Origin: an uncultured Chlorobiaceae bacterium
Lineage (GTDB): Bacteria; Bacteroidota; Chlorobiia; Chlorobiales; Chlorobiaceae
Direction: 5' to 3'
Assembly: GCA_903866255.1 (NCBI GenBank)
Contig: CAIPMW010000055.1
Coordinates: forward strand, 21,600-85,599
Length of the DNA: 64,000 nucleotides
The number at the start of each line of letters is the position of its first letter. Position 1 is the stretch's first letter. The notes under the pieces are model-generated. The model saw only the letters and a list, made by a program, of their open reading frames with translations, did no database searches and had not been told where the DNA came from. Of the stretch, positions 61,267 through 64,000 are shown piece after piece. The translations under genes and the position numbers were made by a program.

Positions 61267-61602
61267 ATGGGATATAATGTTGAAGTAATGCCGCCAGCAG
61301 TGGATTTCATACACTCCCTCTCTCCAAAACTACGGGCAAAAGCATTCAGGGCAATTGAACTTCTCAAAGAGTTTGGCTTCAGGCTCGGTGAGCCGCATTC
61401 AAAAACATTAGTTGGCACCGATGGTCTTAAAGAGTTGCGTGTCAAAGTCGGTACCGATATTTGCAGAATATTCTATTTCCATCATAAGGGTACTCTGTAT
61501 GTTGCAACTTCCGGCTACGTAAAAAAAGAGATGAAAACAGATCATGGAGAAATTGAGAAGGCTCAAAAATTACGCAAGATTTTTATAGAGGAGATGTTAT
61601 AA
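61267..61602 (+). CDS. higB: RelE/HigB-type toxin (Gp49-like)
   Basis: A 111-residue RelE-superfamily toxin: VMPPAVDFIHSLSPKLRAKAFRAIELLKEFG, then GLKELRVKVGTDICRIFYF and the C-terminal KKEMKTDHGEIEKAQKLRKIF. Expected ribosome-dependent mRNA endonuclease. The stop overlaps the start of the HTH antitoxin by one base (TAATG). Toxin-first order is typical of HigBA. Confidence 0.87.
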   Translation: MGYNVEVMPPAVDFIHSLSPKLRAKAFRAIELLKEFGFRLGEPHSKTLVGTDGLKELRVKVGTDICRIFYFHHKGTLYVATSGYVKKEMKTDHGEIEKAQKLRKIFIEEML

Positions 61603-61883
61603 TGAAGACAACAAATTTTGATAACCTGCTTGCAGAAAATCTCAAAGAGGAAGATTTTAAAAAAGAGTATGACGCTCTCGAAGAAGAGTTTGATGTCGCC
61701 AAAAAGATTATCCACCTTCGTTTGACTGCCGGTATGACTCAAAAAGAGCTTGCTCGTCAGGCACATACGTCACAAGCTGCGATTTCCCGGTTGGAGTCAG
61801 GAACATACCGAAACGTCAGTTTGTCTTTTTTGCGCCGAGTTGGAGCTGCTTTGGGAGTAAAGCCACACGTCAGTTTTCAGTAG
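61602..61883 (+). CDS. higA: HigA-type antitoxin (XRE helix-turn-helix)
   Basis: A 93-residue protein with a C-terminal XRE domain: GMTQKELARQAHTSQAAISRLESG. The N-terminal helix (EDFKKEYDALEEEFDVAKKI) would bind the toxin. It likely represses the operon. Start overlaps the toxin stop. Confidence 0.9.
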   Translation: MKTTNFDNLLAENLKEEDFKKEYDALEEEFDVAKKIIHLRLTAGMTQKELARQAHTSQAAISRLESGTYRNVSLSFLRRVGAALGVKPHVSFQ

Positions 61884-62125
61884 CAGGTGCTGGCAAACTG
61901 TTTCCCACAGACAACAATGACTCAGCGCTTTTCAGGATGAGAAGCATTGGCAGGTTTCGAGGCTCTCTTCATGCTTTCTGCTTCGAACTCACTTACACTA
62001 TTCCTTTCTCGATAGCGTCAACCGTGTGACCGGAAAATAAGAATAAGCCACTTCACATACTGAAAGAGGAAATGCAATTCGCATCATATCGGCACGATTA
62101 GCAACAAAGACTGAAGGGAAAATTT

Positions 62126-62296
62126 ATGAAGAAGGGTAATTCGGATATGTCAGATGAGCCGAGGCCAGAATATAAAAGGTCAGATTTAGGTGAAATTGTA
62201 CGCGGCAAATATGCAGATCGCATAAAAGACGAAACAAATGTTGTTTTCTTGGAACCTGATGTTGCACAGGCTTTTCCTAACGATGAGGTGATGTGA
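62126..62296 (+). CDS. Small antitoxin-like protein, probably C-terminally shortened
   Basis: A 56-residue ORF with AAGGGA before the ATG. The sequence KRSDLGEIVRGKYADRI...VFLEPDVAQAFPNDE resembles a family of small antitoxin-like proteins which normally continue for about 15 more residues after the AFP motif. No partner toxin is adjacent. The stop after DEVM may be a truncation. It lies upstream of attC-like site 2. Confidence 0.55.
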   Translation: MKKGNSDMSDEPRPEYKRSDLGEIVRGKYADRIKDETNVVFLEPDVAQAFPNDEVM

Positions 62297-62439
62297 TCGG
62301 GGAAAGTGTACCAGCTAAAATCAAGAATTGACGCGGCAAAAGTGGGGAGTTTGGATTAATATGAAAAATGTAAAGAAGCTCAACGGTAAGTTATGATATA
62401 TGATTCTGTGATATGATTTTATCTAAACAAATAATATCC

Positions 62440-62500
62440 GCCCAACAAGTAGATGCACCGGGGCAGGTTTCGCCTGCCCCGGTGATCTTGGTCGTTCGGC
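62440..62500 (+). repeat. attC-like recombination site 2
   Basis: 61 bp. Left box GCCCAAC (62440-62446), right core GTTCGGC (62494-62500). Inside is a perfect 12-bp stem CACCGGGGCAGG / CCTGCCCCGGTG with loop TTTCG, and an outer imperfect pair (AAGTAGAT against ATCTTGG). This is the most attC-like structure in the window. Confidence 0.7.
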
Positions 62501-62562
62501 CGCATTGAAGATCAACGCGCGGTTCGTTTGATAATATCATTAATTGTAGCTACATTAAAATT

Positions 62563-62844
62563 ATGACAGTCGAGTTCGATCCCGTCAAGGACGCAGCAAA
62601 CCAGGCGAAGCACGGTGTGTCTCTGGCTATGGCAGGCGACCTTGACTGGGAAGTCGCACTGGTGTGGGTTGATGAACGGTTTGAGTACGGCGAGTCGCGA
62701 ATGATTGCGCTCGCTCCGCAAACCGAAATCCTGTACTGCGTGGCATTTGTTGACCGAGGCGAAGTGCGAAGGGTCATCAGCTTGCGCCGTGCCAATCGTC
62801 GAGAGGTGAAACACTATATCGAAAATTATGTCGAAAATCTCTAA
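62563..62844 (+). CDS. brnT: BrnT-type ribonuclease toxin (DUF497)
   Basis: A 93-residue BrnT-like protein: VEFDPVKDAANQAKHGVSL, ERFEYGESRMIAL, YCVAFVDRGEVRRVISLRRANRREVKHY. RelE-fold RNase. It overlaps brnA by 17 bp. Located 62 bp after the attC-like site 2 core, as the first gene of a two-gene cassette. Confidence 0.9.
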   Translation: MTVEFDPVKDAANQAKHGVSLAMAGDLDWEVALVWVDERFEYGESRMIALAPQTEILYCVAFVDRGEVRRVISLRRANRREVKHYIENYVENL

Positions 62845-63127
62845 GCGTTCAACTATCCTCATGCCCACAGCGGAAGAGGACAAGGCCATTACTGCGGCCG
62901 CTAAAAGTGATCCTGACGCGCAGCCACTCACGCCAAAGCAACTGAAGGCGATGGTGCCAATCCGCGCGCTGCGTGGTCGTCCGAGGTCTGAAAACAAGAA
63001 GCTGCTTGTGTCTGTGCGTTATAGCCCCGAGGTCGTCGCCTACTTCAAGTCAACCGGTGAAGGTTGGCAATCGCGAATGGATGGTGTGCTTCGTGAGTAC
63101 GTAACGTGCCATTCCCGTAACGCGTGA
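62828..63127 (+). CDS. brnA: BrnA-type antitoxin
   Basis: A 99-residue antitoxin with the BrnA C-terminus: GRPRSENKKLLVSVRYSPEVVAYFKSTGEGWQSRMDGVLREYV, a ribbon-helix-helix-like DNA-binding region. Partner of the BrnT toxin overlapping it. The cassette is closed by an attC-like core at 63182. Confidence 0.9.
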   Translation: MSKISKRSTILMPTAEEDKAITAAAKSDPDAQPLTPKQLKAMVPIRALRGRPRSENKKLLVSVRYSPEVVAYFKSTGEGWQSRMDGVLREYVTCHSRNA

Positions 63128-63145
63128 AATGTGACAGAACCCTAC

Positions 63146-63188
63146 GGTCAACCCGACGCTACGCGGACCCTGAGCTTGGGCGTTAGGC
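63146..63188 (+). repeat. attC-like recombination site 3 (short or degraded)
   Basis: Ends in GAGCTTGGGC then the core GTTAGGC (63182-63188); the left part GGTCAACCCGACGC (63146-63159) pairs imperfectly with it. Only 43 bp, shorter than normal attC sites, so it may be degraded. It follows brnA by 18 bp, the right place for a cassette end. Confidence 0.5.
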
Positions 63189-63231
63189 CGACTCTGCAGG
63201 GGCGATTATGATTGACAAAAGGCCCACATAG

Positions 63232-63315
63232 AGCCATATCGACTTTTTTTTGAAGACCCTCTTTCCAGGCAGGAAGTACACAAAGCAATTCGATTTGGAG
63301 AAAAGAAATGAATAA
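63232..63315 (+). pseudogene. C-terminal remnant of a BrnT/RelE-like toxin
   Basis: An open stretch after a TAG reads DFFLKTLFPGRKYTKQF, followed by eight more residues and a TAA that overlaps the next gene start by several bases. This looks like the C-terminus of the toxin that normally accompanies the CopG antitoxin following it; the N-terminal two-thirds are missing. The partner is therefore orphaned. Confidence 0.6.
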
Positions 63316-63589
63316 GACAGAGGAAGCAGAACTTATCAACTCGGTGGAAGCTGGTGAATGGTCTTCCGTTGCCGACCTTTCCTTTATGAAAGAGAGGCTT
63401 ATGAAAGCCGCTTCAGAAACGGCTCTCAAAGACTATCGAATTAATGTGAGAATCTCCAAACGTGATGTGGAAGCCCTCAAGACCAAAGCACTTGAAGAAG
63501 GTATTCCCTACCAAACTCTCGTTACGAGTATTCTGCACAAATATGTTACGGGAAGAATCATCGAAAAAAAAGAGAAGACATCCGCCTGA
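63308..63589 (+). CDS. CopG/BrnA-like antitoxin, orphan
   Basis: A 93-residue protein: LKDYRINVRISKRDVEALKTKALEEGIPYQTLVTSILHKYV is a ribbon-helix-helix domain of the CopG type. The N-terminal 45 residues (NSVEAGEWSSVADLSFMKERL) are the usual toxin-binding segment. Its toxin survives only as a C-terminal fragment immediately upstream. Confidence 0.83.
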   Translation: MNKTEEAELINSVEAGEWSSVADLSFMKERLMKAASETALKDYRINVRISKRDVEALKTKALEEGIPYQTLVTSILHKYVTGRIIEKKEKTSA

Positions 63590-63611
63590 CATCAAGATCA
63601 ATTTATTACCA

Positions 63612-63732
63612 AGGTTGGGGGACAACGCAAGGGCAAAAGGGGATGACATGGGTGGCAAGGGAAGGTGGGTTGTCTCGGGAAAGTCTGTATAAGGTTCTCT
63701 CCGGGGAAAGAAGTCAGTTGATGAAGCAATAA
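63612..63732 (+). pseudogene. Frameshifted central fragment of a HigA-like antitoxin
   Basis: The reading RLGDNARAKG (63612-63641) continues after one extra G in the GGGG run at 63639-63642 as MTWVAREGGLSRESLYKVLS (from 63643), a typical helix-turn-helix of addiction-module antidotes. The N-terminus and the C-terminal end are missing. Its stop TAA (63730-63732) is immediately followed by the 30-bp repeat copy B. Confidence 0.65.
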
Positions 63733-63762
63733 GTCGTCGCGATCCCTGAATCCCATCAGATA
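63733..63762. repeat. 30-bp direct repeat, copy B
   Basis: Identical to 56199-56228 in the serB coding end, same orientation. Flanks differ on both sides: an antitoxin fragment on the left and a transposase-like fragment on the right. Confidence 0.85.
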
Positions 63763-63763
63763 G

Positions 63764-63883
63764 AGAAAGTTTGGTCGTACCGATATTTCAGCCATTGTTT
63801 TTGATCCGAAATGCCGTGATGATATGTCAAAAATCTTGCGTGGGCTTCAAGGCATATACCCTGATTTCCCGATAATATTATAA
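63764..63883 (+). pseudogene. Transposase-like N-terminal fragment
   Basis: A 39-codon open stretch without a start codon reads FGRTDISAIVFDPKCRDDMS then KILRGLQGIYPDF. The pattern DPKxRDDxxKILRGLQ-Y resembles the N-terminus of an insertion-sequence transposase family, which I cannot name with confidence. Nothing of the catalytic part is seen. Confidence 0.4.
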
Positions 63884-63981
63884 CGAGGAAGCACCAAACA
63901 GCACAGCAATGTTTCTAATTCCATGAATTATAGGTTATTCGGTAAGGATGTATTGCAATCTTTGAGCTTATACCCGGGAAC

Positions 63982-63999
63982 GCCGAGCTCCAGCTCGGC
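63982..63999. repeat. GCCGAGCT/AGCTCGGC palindrome at window end
   Basis: Inverted 8-bp arms separated by CC, preceded by CGGGAAC. The GGGAACGCnGAGCTCCAGCTC form is a widespread dispersed intergenic repeat in many bacteria. The element may continue past the window. Confidence 0.55.
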
Positions 64000-64000
64000 A

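Noticed and set aside
56199..63762. Simple site-specific island with attL and attR at the serB 3' end
   Set aside because: The serB body lies inside the repeat pair rather than outside, so geometry does not match the standard model, and no tyrosine recombinase is seen.

Overview
The window is chromosomal DNA from a green sulfur bacterium (Chlorobiaceae, Chlorobium/Pelodictyon type). The clearest evidence is the type-I reaction-centre pair pscA-pscB at 21.9-25.0 kb. Supporting evidence is the 2-oxoglutarate:ferredoxin oxidoreductase pair korAB of the reductive TCA cycle, a rubredoxin, several 2x[4Fe-4S] ferredoxins and a long-form IspG. Species cannot be fixed from the sequence alone.

Layout. 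0-5.7 kb (minus strand): the tail of a run reading pdxJ, rdgB, uppP, PHP phosphoesterase, then an Mla-type lipid transport set mlaE-mlaF-mlaD, with mlaD cut by the window start. 6-10.2 kb: gmhA and ribH (plus) converge on plsC, thrC and thrB (minus). 10.4-20 kb (plus): atpA-atpG, a fused aspartokinase/homoserine dehydrogenase (thrA), cinA, mutL, tRNA-Arg, mtgA. The threonine genes thrA, thrB and thrC therefore flank two ATP synthase genes. 20-25 kb: rubredoxin, a DUF202 membrane protein, dapF, then pscA-pscB. 25-32.8 kb: a GT2 polyprenol-phosphate sugar transferase, an EF-G-2-like GTPase (minus), eno, a FtsB/DivIC-like protein, ispG and an SDR enzyme. 32.9-45 kb: four tRNAs (Thr, Tyr, Thr, Trp) lead into secE-nusG-rplKAJL-rpoBC, the main transcription/translation block. 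45-52 kb: accC-accB-efp (minus), accA (plus), korB-korA (minus); fatty-acid carboxylation genes sit beside the ferredoxin-dependent carboxylase. 52-57.4 kb: a small Cys protein, alaS, two tandem-duplicated ferredoxins and serB.

From about 57.4 kb to the end the character changes to accessory DNA: small toxin-antitoxin modules (DUF433/PIN-like, HigB/HigA-like, BrnT/BrnA, CopG), attC-like imperfect palindromes ending in GTTAGGC-type core sites, broken toxin, antitoxin and transposase pieces, and dispersed palindromes. I read this as a chromosomal gene-cassette array or its remains, without an integrase in view. Inside it, at 58.7-59.8 kb, is a formylglycine-generating-enzyme-fold protein. The last 35 codons look like the variable repeat of a diversity-generating retroelement (DGR): every proposed variable codon is NNY, set in a fixed scaffold, and a large inverted repeat follows the gene. 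No reverse transcriptase or template repeat is visible here, so it would be a remote DGR target. A 30-bp exact copy of the serB 3' coding end recurs at 63.73 kb and brackets the accessory region.

Limits: families were recognised by eye from motifs; no database search was run. Starts were chosen from reading frame, neighbouring genes and Shine-Dalgarno-like sequence.
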